Shown: one piece after another, positions 50,958 to 59,916 of the stretch
Numbering within the stretch: the stretch's first letter is position 1
How the letters are laid out: each line of letters opens with the position of its first letter
Assembly: GCA_050633325.1 (NCBI GenBank)
Contig: JBOEGH010000010.1
Coordinates: 94,157-158,156 of the forward strand
Reading direction: 5' to 3'
Length of the DNA: 64,000 nucleotides
Source of the DNA: UBA1672 sp050633325
GTDB taxonomy: Bacteria; Pseudomonadota; Alphaproteobacteria; Micavibrionales; Micavibrionaceae
Notes under the pieces: model-generated
Databases searched by the model: none
Seen by the model: only the letters and a program-made list of their open reading frames with translations
What the model was told of the DNA's origin: nothing
Translations under genes and position numbers: made by a program

Positions 50958-53072
50958 TTATTCGACAATCTTTGCCCAGTTATTTGCCATATGATCGATA
51001 GTGAACATTTCTGTCATGTTAAAAAGATTGTTAGGAGGGGTTAAGGTTTGTCCTGTTACACGATCAAAGGGGGCGATTTTTGTTTTAACTTTTCCGGCTA
51101 TGGATGTCTTTGGGATGTAACCTATGGGAAGTGTCAGGTTTATGTTGTGGTATGCGTGTGTTTCGCCACCGTAAATGTCGGTGTCGCTATAGTTGCTTAA
51201 TGATGTTGAGCCGGTAATTTTTGCGCCATTTTTGAATATTTTTTCTAATCCGACTGATAATCCTGTATCGCCAGCAATAAAACGGCCTGCGCGTGCGTTA
51301 ATTGTTAGGTCGTGGCGGGGCAGGTCGTACCAACCGTTTATGTGACCAGTTATGCTGTTTTGTCCTGTCCCTAGGCCAATATTTAGCATTGTGTTGCTTT
51401 GTCGTGGGGATATGCTCCATAAGTCTGCTCCTAAAGCTAAGCGAGATGATGGTGGGCGGTAAATTATTTCTCCGCCAATTCCTGCATAGCGTTCCTCTAA
51501 ATATCCGACATTTGCCAAAATGTGCCATGATGGGCTTAAGCTTTTTGTATATTCTATATATGCTTTATCTAGCGATATTATATTGCTAGCCAGATCTTTT
51601 GTTAGGGTGTCGGGTCTTGTTTTGTTTATATATGTTCGATTGCTTAAATTGTTTGCGATGTTGAGGCGTAGAGCAGAGCCGACGGATATTCCTTTGAAAT
51701 GTGATGGTGTGTGTGCGTCTATTATTGCAGAGCTGCGATATAGTATCCCGCGATCCTCTTCTGATAGGCTTATTTGGTTTTCTAGCGCAAGGGTGAATGT
51801 AGTTTTCTTTTTTATCCCCAATGTGGGTAAAAACCACTCCGCCTTATTTGTTTTGTTGTCTTTAACTACAAACTCGGTGTTTGCCCATATTTCTTCCGGG
51901 CTGGATATTTTTTTATCCATATATTTTTCCACATCCGACCGGATTATTTTTACTGTTTTGCCGATCAGATTGTGGTGGTTGGGTGTTATTGATATTTCTT
52001 CTACGTTTTTTCCGCTGTTTTCTGCAATATGACGTATTGCGCGTCCTATTTGTTGTGGTGATGATATGTGTGGCGACATTTCTATATCGGCAGAGATGCT
52101 GTGCTTGTTCTCTATTATGTTTTTGAGAACTATACTGTCGTTAAGGGCGGAGTTTTTGATTGCTGTGGTGTTTGTTTGTGACTTTCTGCTTTTGTAAAAA
52201 GGTTTAGGTTTATTGTATGCCTTTTTCCCTAATGACCAGTGGGATGGGATTGACTGTAAGGATATCCGCCCCATGACTTTGTCAGTTCCTTGTAATCCTA
52301 TGCTTGCGCTAGCCCAGTTATCGTGGTTGTAGGATAGACCAAAACCAAATGGAGAGGGGGACTTGTAATTAAACTTATCCTGCTCTGCTTTATATTGGTC
52401 TGCGCCGTAGTCCAGTTTTAAGGATAACCCATCATAGGGTAAGAAGTACTCTATGCCTGCAAATACTCCTATTTGATCGCCGGTGAACCAGTCGTTAATG
52501 GTGTTAGGTGCGTCGCTGTCTGGGGTTCTGTTTTTGTCGAAATGGTTGCTGATCTTTGCTAAGGGGTTATCGAGATGTCCCGCACTTCCAAATCTTCCCC
52601 ATCCAAGACCTGCGGTAAAGTCGAAGTTATTGTAACGTTTGGATAGGGCGATATACTCGCCTGCCATGCGTTTGTGTCCTATGGCAGACTGCATACCAAG
52701 TGATATTTCAGGTGTATAGGCGCTTTCTTCTAATAGTCTTAGTTTGAGGTCTATGCCAGGCAGCAATTGTTTAGGGTCTTCAGTTATATTTGATATTTCT
52801 GCGGTTTGTCTGAAACTTATGTGTAGTGGCTCTGCGATTTGTACGCCTATAAAGCCATGTGTGTATGGATCTAGTGTAGATACTCCTATCCTGATAGTGC
52901 CTGTTTCATCCATTCTGGCACTGGGTACTGTGTTAAGGCCAAGAAATCCTGTTATTGCTGTACTGTGCCTGTGTTTCGTGTTTGCGTGTGCGGTTCCGTA
53001 TGCGCTTGTTACTGTTAAGAGGGCAAATACGGTGGTTGTTTTGATTTTATGCGCACAAATTTGTTTGATCAT
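50958..53072 (-). CDS. YjbH-family outer-membrane beta-barrel lipoprotein-like protein
   Basis: A protein of about 704 residues; start at 53072 (MIKQICAHKI) gives a clean signal peptide ending AHA. Then the YjbH domain: ITGFLGLNTVPSARMDETG, GTIRIGVSTLDPYTHGFIG, DFTAGLGWGRFGSAGHLDNP and GIEYFLPYDGLSLKLDYG. YjbH-type proteins lie in the outer membrane and export or modulate extracellular polysaccharide. No other yjb gene is nearby. It is divergent from glpD. Confidence 0.85.
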   Translation of the reverse strand: MIKQICAHKIKTTTVFALLTVTSAYGTAHANTKHRHSTAITGFLGLNTVPSARMDETGTIRIGVSTLDPYTHGFIGVQIAEPLHISFRQTAEISNITEDPKQLLPGIDLKLRLLEESAYTPEISLGMQSAIGHKRMAGEYIALSKRYNNFDFTAGLGWGRFGSAGHLDNPLAKISNHFDKNRTPDSDAPNTINDWFTGDQIGVFAGIEYFLPYDGLSLKLDYGADQYKAEQDKFNYKSPSPFGFGLSYNHDNWASASIGLQGTDKVMGRISLQSIPSHWSLGKKAYNKPKPFYKSRKSQTNTTAIKNSALNDSIVLKNIIENKHSISADIEMSPHISSPQQIGRAIRHIAENSGKNVEEISITPNHHNLIGKTVKIIRSDVEKYMDKKISSPEEIWANTEFVVKDNKTNKAEWFLPTLGIKKKTTFTLALENQISLSEEDRGILYRSSAIIDAHTPSHFKGISVGSALRLNIANNLSNRTYINKTRPDTLTKDLASNIISLDKAYIEYTKSLSPSWHILANVGYLEERYAGIGGEIIYRPPSSRLALGADLWSISPRQSNTMLNIGLGTGQNSITGHINGWYDLPRHDLTINARAGRFIAGDTGLSVGLEKIFKNGAKITGSTSLSNYSDTDIYGGETHAYHNINLTLPIGYIPKTSIAGKVKTKIAPFDRVTGQTLTPPNNLFNMTEMFTIDHMANNWAKIVE

Positions 53073-53228
53073 CAGAGAACCTGAAAGGGAATACATGTGT
53101 ATTTCTATGTGGATTGTTACTTAAATACTATTGTGTGTCAAAGCTTTGTTGGCTTTTTTGGTTTGTTTTTATTCTGTTGAAAACTCGATCTTTCCATATG
53201 ATCATTCTTGCTGTATCTTATGGTTATT

Positions 53229-54728
53229 ATGAGCGATCTTCATTATGACTTATGTGTAATTGGTGGTGGAATAAACGGTGCGGGCATCGCAAGGGATGCT
53301 GCCGGCCGTGGTTTGAGTGTTCTTTTGGTTGAGCAGAGCGACCTTGGTGGGGCTACATCTTCGGCAAGTACAAAGCTTATACATGGTGGTTTGCGCTATC
53401 TTGAGAATAGAGAGTTCGGTATGGTTCGCTCTGCTCTTAAGGAGAGGGAAGTGCTTTTGCGTAATGCTCCGCATCTTATCTCGCCGTTTGAATGTGTGTT
53501 TTTACAAGATGAGGATCAGCGCCCTGAATGGCTTACACGCGTGGGTCTTTGGATATATGATTATTTAGGCGGCAGAAAATCTTTGCCTAATTCACGTGTT
53601 ATTAAATTTGAGAGTGATGTATATGGCAAGCCGCTATTGGATGATGTGTTGGATGGCATAGTTTACTCGGATTGTCGTGTGGATGATACGCGTCTGGTTG
53701 TTTTGAATGCGGTTGATGCTGCCGCGCGTAATGCGCGGATATTGACAAATACATGTTGTGAAAATCTAAGTCTATCGGGTGGTAAGTGGTTGGTATCTTT
53801 ACGTGATACGGGGTCTGATGAGAAACTGGATGTTAGTGCGTCGATGGTTGTTAATGCCACAGGGCCTTGGGTTGGTAAATTTCTTGATAGTGTAGGTGTT
53901 GGGGATGGCGACCCTGACTTGCCTATGGTTCGTCTTGTTAAGGGGAGTCATATTATATTGCCAAAACAGTATGAGGGCGACCACGCATATGTGTTGCAGC
54001 AACCGGATAACCGTATTGTTTTTGTCGCTCCGTATCAGGGAAAGTACACATTGGTTGGTACTACGGAGGAGGATTATGACGGCGACCCCCGTGATGCTAG
54101 AATATCTGATGATGAGATGGCATATCTGTGTGAGGCAGTTAATTGTGCGTTTGCCAAGACTGTTTTACCCTCAAATGTTATTTTTACCTTCAGTGGGGTG
54201 CGGCCGTTATTGGATGATGGTGAGGAAAGCTCAAGTGAGGTTTCTCGCGATTACATGATATATCACCACAGTCGCTTTGACCCGCCGTTATTGTCGGTGT
54301 TTGGTGGTAAATTGACGACATATCGTGCGTTAAGCGAGGCGGTTGTTGATAAGCTGATGAGGATGTCAGGTAGGGTATCTGAGGGGTGGACGTCGTATAC
54401 GCCTCTTGCTGGTGGAGACTTTTCCGGTTGTGATGTTGATGAATATATTAACTTGCAAAGGCAACGTTATCCTTGGTTACCTGTTGAGTTGTTGCAAAGA
54501 TATGTTGGCTCTTACGGTTCACGTATGGATTATTTCCTGCATGGCGCAAATTCTTTGTCTGATCTTGGTGTGCATTATGGTGATCAGGTGTTTAAGGCAG
54601 AAATTGATTATTTGGTTTCTTATGAGTGGGCGTTGACTGCGGAGGATATTCTTTGGCGCAGGTCCAAGCTTGGTTTGCATGTGTCCGATGAAACTATTCT
54701 TAATATAGAGGCTGCTCTGGCTTCTTAG
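53229..54728 (+). CDS. glpD: Aerobic glycerol-3-phosphate dehydrogenase GlpD
   Basis: A protein of about 499 residues, FAD-linked and membrane-associated; it oxidises glycerol-3-phosphate to dihydroxyacetone phosphate and feeds electrons to quinone. Seen: dinucleotide motif LCVIGGGINGAGIARDAAGRG, TSSASTKLIHGGLRYLE, VVNATGPW and SVFGGKLTTYR. The start at 53229 (MSDLHYD) is preferred over earlier in-frame codons. glpK follows 21 bases later, giving a two-gene glycerol operon. Confidence 0.95.
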   Translation: MSDLHYDLCVIGGGINGAGIARDAAGRGLSVLLVEQSDLGGATSSASTKLIHGGLRYLENREFGMVRSALKEREVLLRNAPHLISPFECVFLQDEDQRPEWLTRVGLWIYDYLGGRKSLPNSRVIKFESDVYGKPLLDDVLDGIVYSDCRVDDTRLVVLNAVDAAARNARILTNTCCENLSLSGGKWLVSLRDTGSDEKLDVSASMVVNATGPWVGKFLDSVGVGDGDPDLPMVRLVKGSHIILPKQYEGDHAYVLQQPDNRIVFVAPYQGKYTLVGTTEEDYDGDPRDARISDDEMAYLCEAVNCAFAKTVLPSNVIFTFSGVRPLLDDGEESSSEVSRDYMIYHHSRFDPPLLSVFGGKLTTYRALSEAVVDKLMRMSGRVSEGWTSYTPLAGGDFSGCDVDEYINLQRQRYPWLPVELLQRYVGSYGSRMDYFLHGANSLSDLGVHYGDQVFKAEIDYLVSYEWALTAEDILWRRSKLGLHVSDETILNIEAALAS

Positions 54729-54749
54729 ATTATAACAAAGGTGAAATTC

Positions 54750-56228
54750 ATGGTTTCTTATCTTTTGGCGATAGATCAGGGGACAAGTAGTTCTCGTGCG
54801 ATTGTTTTTGATGAATTTGGCGATATTAAATTTATTTCTCAACAGCCTGTTGATTTAATTTATCCACATGATGGTTGGGTGGAGCAAGACCCTAATGTTT
54901 TGCTGAATAGTACATTTTCAGTTGTTAAAAATGTATTGTCTGAGGATAGGGATGTTTCTTTGTCGATCTCCGGTGTTGGTATAACCAATCAAAGGGAGAC
55001 GACAATCGTATGGGACAGAAAAACTGGTGAGCCGGTTTACAATGCTATTGTTTGGCAAGATCGCAGAACGGCAAATTACTGTACAACTTTGAAGGGAGAG
55101 GGGATTGAAGAAGTCGTTAGGGAAAAGACGGGTTTGTTATTAGATCCATATTTCTCAGCAACAAAATTGAGATGGATTCTGGAAAACGTGGAAGGGGCGA
55201 GATCACGAGCAGAAAATGGTGATTTATTATTTGGTACGGTAGATTGTTATTTGTTATGGCATTTAACAGGCGGACGAGTTCACGCGACTGATGTTACTAA
55301 TGCTTCGCGAACTATGCTTTACAATATAATTGGCCAAAATTGGGATGATTATTTGCTTGATCTATTTGATATACCATCAAATTTGATGCCAAAGGTTTTT
55401 GGTAACATATCTGATTTTGGCCAAATTGATTCGGGGTTATTTGGCTTTGATAATGTTATTAGAGGGATGGCAGGTGATCAACAATCGGCGCTTATTGGTC
55501 AAGGATGTGTTCAAAAAGGTATGGTGAAATCTACATATGGTACCGGTTGCTTTTCTTTGATGAATATAGGTGGTGATGCTGTCTTATCTGATAATAAATT
55601 GTTGACAACTATAGGGTATAGGGTTGATGGTAAGGTTAGTTATGCCTTGGAGGGATCAATTTTTAATTCAGGGACTGCTATACAATTCTTGAGAGATAAT
55701 TTAGGCCTTATTAAGGATGCAAAGGATAGTGAGGAGGCGGCTTTATCTGTTAGTGATAATGGTGGTGTTTTCTTTGTTCCTGCATTTACCGGACTTGGAG
55801 CGCCGTATTGGAATCCTGCGGCTTGTGGGGTTATTTGTGGTTTGTCCCGTGATACGAAGGGGGAGCATATCGTACGTGCCGCTTTGGAGGCTCAGGCCTA
55901 TCAAACCAGAGACCTTATAGATGTTATGAGTAAGGACGGTAGTTGTGATATTGGCGTTATGCGTGCCGATGGTGGTTTGGTCGCGAATGGATTTATGTGT
56001 CAGTTTTTGTCAGACATGCTTGGTGTTGCTGTTGAAATCCCAAAGGTCGCGGAATGTACGGCATGGGGGGTGGCTTGTTTAGCGGGGGTTCAATCGGGTG
56101 TGTTTTCATCAATTGATGAAGTTTCATCACGTTGGGTATCCGATAGGGTTTACAAGCCAAGTCAGGAATATGATAAAATGGATGAGCTTTATGGCGAATG
56201 GAAAAGGGCCGTGGAAAAATCTTATTAG
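54750..56228 (+). CDS. glpK: Glycerol kinase GlpK
   Basis: A protein of about 492 residues that makes glycerol-3-phosphate from glycerol and ATP. Visible: AIDQGTSSSRAIVFDEFG, TNQRETTIVWDRKTG, VWQDRRT, the GMAGDQQSALIGQ signature and MRADGGLVAN. The start at 54750 is preferred because AAAGG lies at the right distance; GTG 54741 is the alternative. It partners GlpD; no GlpF is seen. Confidence 0.95.
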   Translation: MVSYLLAIDQGTSSSRAIVFDEFGDIKFISQQPVDLIYPHDGWVEQDPNVLLNSTFSVVKNVLSEDRDVSLSISGVGITNQRETTIVWDRKTGEPVYNAIVWQDRRTANYCTTLKGEGIEEVVREKTGLLLDPYFSATKLRWILENVEGARSRAENGDLLFGTVDCYLLWHLTGGRVHATDVTNASRTMLYNIIGQNWDDYLLDLFDIPSNLMPKVFGNISDFGQIDSGLFGFDNVIRGMAGDQQSALIGQGCVQKGMVKSTYGTGCFSLMNIGGDAVLSDNKLLTTIGYRVDGKVSYALEGSIFNSGTAIQFLRDNLGLIKDAKDSEEAALSVSDNGGVFFVPAFTGLGAPYWNPAACGVICGLSRDTKGEHIVRAALEAQAYQTRDLIDVMSKDGSCDIGVMRADGGLVANGFMCQFLSDMLGVAVEIPKVAECTAWGVACLAGVQSGVFSSIDEVSSRWVSDRVYKPSQEYDKMDELYGEWKRAVEKSY

Positions 56229-56273
56229 ATTTTAATCCACAGCCTTACCCACACGTTCTGTTTGTATGTATTT

Positions 56274-58595
56274 TTAAATAATCCCGTTTACCGCACTGTG
56301 ATCTGTATCAACCAACAGTGTTACTGTCCCATCAGTGTACACATCGTAGTTACTGGTGTCATCTAAACCTTGATGGGTGAATGTGTTTCCTGAATTTGTG
56401 AAGTTCAGTGTATCGTTAGAGTCCATTTCGATCACAATTTTATTGTCCGCATCTGTCATGGATATTACGCTGTCATATGTTAGGTTAATGACATTTACTA
56501 CGCTGTTATTTGTGCTAATTTCTTCTATGTTGTTGATGATACCAGCATTTATTGACCCGAAATTAATATTTCCTGATGTGGCAAGTTTGACCAGATCATG
56601 TCCTGCGCCACCATCTATCTTTATGCCGGTTGAGAGAGTTTCAAAATCTGTAACAACTCCTGCATTTTGTAGAGAGAACTCGTCATCACCGTCACTTCCG
56701 TATGATTTGCCTTGTGCTTCTGATATGTTGAATGTGTCGTCACCCTCATCCCCATATATGTGATATCCCGTTGAGCCTAAGTTTATATTTATTATGTCGT
56801 CGCCATCACCGGTTTTTACATAACTTCCGTCTGCTGATACTGAAACGGTGTTGGATTGTGCGTCACCATCTAAGAAAGCGGATACATTATTTGCAAGGAT
56901 CGTAATTCCTGCGTCTGTTCCGCTGTAAACATCTCCCGGGCTGGTGATGAAGGTTGTTCCGGTAAATACGTCTGCGCCATATATATCGAATGTGTATGTG
57001 TTACTGACATGTCCGGCGCTGCTTAGAGCCTTAATGGTGAAAGTGAATGTGCTGTCTGCTGTAACATTATTGTCCAGGATTATTGTTAATTCACCAGTAT
57101 CTTTATCAAGGTTATAGCTTGAAATATCGCTATGAGATGGCTTTGATTCCAATTTATACTTAATGATCGTGCCGTCAGGGTCGTTAAAATCGTTAGAAAA
57201 GTTGTAATAGAATAAACTATCTTGTGATCCACTGAAAAAATTGTCTACACCGCTTATATTTGGCATAAGTGCTGCAAATGTTGGTGGTGTAGGGTCTGCT
57301 TTTGGTGGGGTGTATACTTGTTGAGTTGGTGTTTCAGATGCTGGTGCCGTCGCTGTCGCGGTTACAGTTGTTTCTGCGCTATCACTTTGTGATGCTTGTG
57401 TTGTGCTTGTTGTTTCACTTCTGCTTGGCTGTGTTATATCTTCACTGGTTATTATGCTTTCGGTAGTTACAACATCTTCTGCTGTAGATTGTTCTGAATC
57501 ACTTTCTTGTACTGATGTCTCTGTTGTTTGTTCGGCTGAGTTGTTTTGTACCTCGTTTGAAGTTTCTTCTTGTTGGGTTTCCTCTGTAGTCTCGGGGGTA
57601 GTGCTTACCTCGCCATCATTTTGTGCTTCTTCGTTTTGTGTTTCTATTGTGTTTGTCTCATTTTGTGTGGAGGAGTCTTCTATGGAAGAGAATAGGTCAG
57701 CAGCAACAGTGGAAACGCTCATAAATTTTGAAGATACGTCGTTAGCGCTAAGATTTCCTATATGATCTATCTTTTCTTCTGATGTATTGAATTTAGCAGT
57801 CTCATATTGGTTGGACAGAGTTATTGTGTTGCCTGATAAATCATGTAAGACGATCGCGCCTTCTATTACCGTTATCTCTCCGGTATCTACGTCTCCTGCT
57901 ATTATTGTTCCGCGTATTCCGATAGAACCGGATGGGGTGTCGATCATAACATCATCGGGATCGTCGCGACCGATGAGGCCTGAGGTAAATACGAATACAC
58001 CTTTTAATACTGAAAAATTAGATGTTCCTGATTGTGTAGACGGGTCAAATACATATTCGTCTATTGATAATCTGGCATCTTCAGATACTGCGAATGATGT
58101 ATCATCGACAAACATAATATTTACTGCGCCGCTTTCATCTGTATCGATTATATCGCCTTGGTAAATTGGTGTGCCAATGCCGATTGTTTCAACTGACCCA
58201 TTTTGCCTTGTTACTGTTGCTTCACCGCTGATTTCCTGTACTGCTCCAATTGGGGATTCGTCGTTTATGCCTGTTCCTGCATTTGCGTATTCATTTCCTC
58301 CGCTGGTGAATGATTTTACTAGGTCAGGTGTTAAGGTTGTTCCGTCTGGTGCTGTTAAATTAGGGGTAGGGTCTGCTGTGTAGTAACCCTCTATTACCAG
58401 AGTTCCGTCTTCTGTCTCTAATATAAGGTCAGTTCCATCGCGCGTGATGTTTGCGTCTCTAACATATGATTCATCAGGCAGCTCAATGTGGTTATTATTG
58501 TTTGATGTGGATATTTTTTGTGGTGTGTTGCTGTCGGCTGTGATGCCTTGTTCCTTTGGATCACTTAAGAAGTTTTCTAAAATTGTATGTGCCAT
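56274..58595 (-). CDS. FecR-domain secreted protein with RTX-like repeats
   Basis: A protein of about 773 residues; start at 58595 (MAHTILENF) after AGGA. There is no Sec signal. Residues about 117-260 are a FecR domain (GEATVTRQNGSVETIGIGTP, SGSIGIRGTIIAGDVD). Residues about 305-425 are low complexity (Glu, Thr, Ser, Gln). A cadherin-like domain follows (FSNDFNDPDGTIIKYKLESK) and RTX-like calcium repeats (TGDGDDIININLG, GDEGDDTFN, GSDGDDEFS). This set suggests type I secretion and an extracellular adhesin or matrix role. No ABC exporter lies in the window. Confidence 0.8.
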   Translation of the reverse strand: MAHTILENFLSDPKEQGITADSNTPQKISTSNNNNHIELPDESYVRDANITRDGTDLILETEDGTLVIEGYYTADPTPNLTAPDGTTLTPDLVKSFTSGGNEYANAGTGINDESPIGAVQEISGEATVTRQNGSVETIGIGTPIYQGDIIDTDESGAVNIMFVDDTSFAVSEDARLSIDEYVFDPSTQSGTSNFSVLKGVFVFTSGLIGRDDPDDVMIDTPSGSIGIRGTIIAGDVDTGEITVIEGAIVLHDLSGNTITLSNQYETAKFNTSEEKIDHIGNLSANDVSSKFMSVSTVAADLFSSIEDSSTQNETNTIETQNEEAQNDGEVSTTPETTEETQQEETSNEVQNNSAEQTTETSVQESDSEQSTAEDVVTTESIITSEDITQPSRSETTSTTQASQSDSAETTVTATATAPASETPTQQVYTPPKADPTPPTFAALMPNISGVDNFFSGSQDSLFYYNFSNDFNDPDGTIIKYKLESKPSHSDISSYNLDKDTGELTIILDNNVTADSTFTFTIKALSSAGHVSNTYTFDIYGADVFTGTTFITSPGDVYSGTDAGITILANNVSAFLDGDAQSNTVSVSADGSYVKTGDGDDIININLGSTGYHIYGDEGDDTFNISEAQGKSYGSDGDDEFSLQNAGVVTDFETLSTGIKIDGGAGHDLVKLATSGNINFGSINAGIINNIEEISTNNSVVNVINLTYDSVISMTDADNKIVIEMDSNDTLNFTNSGNTFTHQGLDDTSNYDVYTDGTVTLLVDTDHSAVNGII

Positions 58596-58747
58596 TTTAA
58601 AAGTCCTGCGTACACAAATTACCATTGCCACATTTATTATGTGGGTTTTGCCTCATACTTTTGAGGTGTGCTGTATAATAATATGTAAACAGTTAAAGAG
58701 TGGTAAGTTTTAGATAAAATTGAATATAAAAGGTTAGACGCTTAATT

Positions 58748-59662
58748 CTAATCTATATCGTCTATCGATGATGCTTCTATGAACACTTTCTTTGCGAGGA
58801 GGTGCTTTGCCTTTATCTCTTTTGTTATTGAAGATATAGTTTGCTCAACTGTTCCTGCGGGTAGGTTGTCATCGAAGTCTATGCTGATATTTACTAGCAA
58901 AAATTCCGGTCCCATATGTAGTGTCAGAACCTCATTAACTTGTTCAATACCTTCGTATTTGGATGCAATTTCTTTTATGCTTTTTACTATTTTGGGGTTT
59001 GCGCCTTCACCGATTAGTAGGCTTTTGGTCTCGTAAGCTAGCCAAACTGCGGTTAGCCCAAGGATAACACCAATGGCAACAGATGCCATGCCGTCCCACA
59101 TTGGGTTTTGTGTAATCTGTGCAATCATTATGCCGAACAAGGCAACGAAAAGGCCCAATAAAGCGGCGAAATCTTCGAACAAAACAACGAATAATGATGG
59201 ATCTTTTCCGTTATGTACGGCCTCAATATATCCTAGTTTACCGCGTACTCTGTTGAACTCTTTTAGAGCGAGGTAAAACGCGGCACCTTCAAATAAAATA
59301 GCAAGCCCAAGGACTATGTAATTGATTGTGGGGTCGTGAAGTTCTGAGGGGTGGTATATGTGGTTCACGCCTTCGTAAATTGATATTCCTGCCCCCACGG
59401 AGAATATAAGTATGGCGACAATAAAGCTCCAGAAATATATTTCCTTGCCGTGTCCAAACGGGAAATTATCATCTGCAGGTTTTGCTGATTGTTTTAATCC
59501 GTATAAAAGAAGGATTTGATTGCCAGTATCAACAAGTGAGTGAATGCCCTCAGACATCATGGCCGCGCTGCCGGTTATTGAGGCGGCAATAAATTTTGTG
59601 ATTGAAATTAATGAATTTCCAATCAGTGCCGCGATAATAATTTTTTTAGATCCAGATGCCAT
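58748..59662 (-). CDS. CDF-family cation efflux transporter
   Basis: A 304-residue protein with six membrane segments of the cation diffusion facilitator family. Metal-site residues appear in MMSEGIHSLVDTGNQ (HxxxD) and in the later GLFVALFGIMIAQ segment; a cytoplasmic C-domain (VNEVLTLHMGPEFLLVNISIDF) closes it. The HSLVD form recalls the SLC30A9-like branch. Probable substrate zinc or manganese; not decided by sequence. Confidence 0.9.
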   Translation of the reverse strand: MASGSKKIIIAALIGNSLISITKFIAASITGSAAMMSEGIHSLVDTGNQILLLYGLKQSAKPADDNFPFGHGKEIYFWSFIVAILIFSVGAGISIYEGVNHIYHPSELHDPTINYIVLGLAILFEGAAFYLALKEFNRVRGKLGYIEAVHNGKDPSLFVVLFEDFAALLGLFVALFGIMIAQITQNPMWDGMASVAIGVILGLTAVWLAYETKSLLIGEGANPKIVKSIKEIASKYEGIEQVNEVLTLHMGPEFLLVNISIDFDDNLPAGTVEQTISSITKEIKAKHLLAKKVFIEASSIDDID

Positions 59663-59748
59663 GACTGTATTTATAATATTATATGCTGATGTTTGAAAGA
59701 GGGTATGTTGTTTTTTATAAACATACTACCATTTTATTAGAGATAAAA

Positions 59749-59823
59749 TGGTGCCCGGGGGCAGAATCGAACCACCGACACAGGGATTTTCAATCCCTTG
59801 CTCTACCCCTGAGCTACCCGGGC
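59749..59823 (-). tRNA. tRNA-Phe (anticodon GAA)
   Basis: Full cloverleaf on the minus strand: acceptor GCCCGGG / CCCGGGC, D-arm GCTC-AGGGGTA-GAGC, anticodon arm AGGGA-TTGAAAA-TCCCT with GAA, T-loop TTCGATT, discriminator A and encoded CCA. No integration next to it was seen. Confidence 0.97.
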
Positions 59824-59916
59824 ATGGGTGAATTTAATCACGAGGTATAGGGCTTATAAGACAATCGAATGAGGATGTCCAGACTTAGTTTGAATTGTTT
59901 TAATTTTTTTTCAAAT

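Noticed and set aside
57300..57720. Repeat array or CRISPR in the FecR protein gene
   Set aside because: The repetitive look comes from Glu/Thr/Ser/Gln codons in a low-complexity linker, without regular repeat and spacer units. No CRISPR array was seen anywhere.
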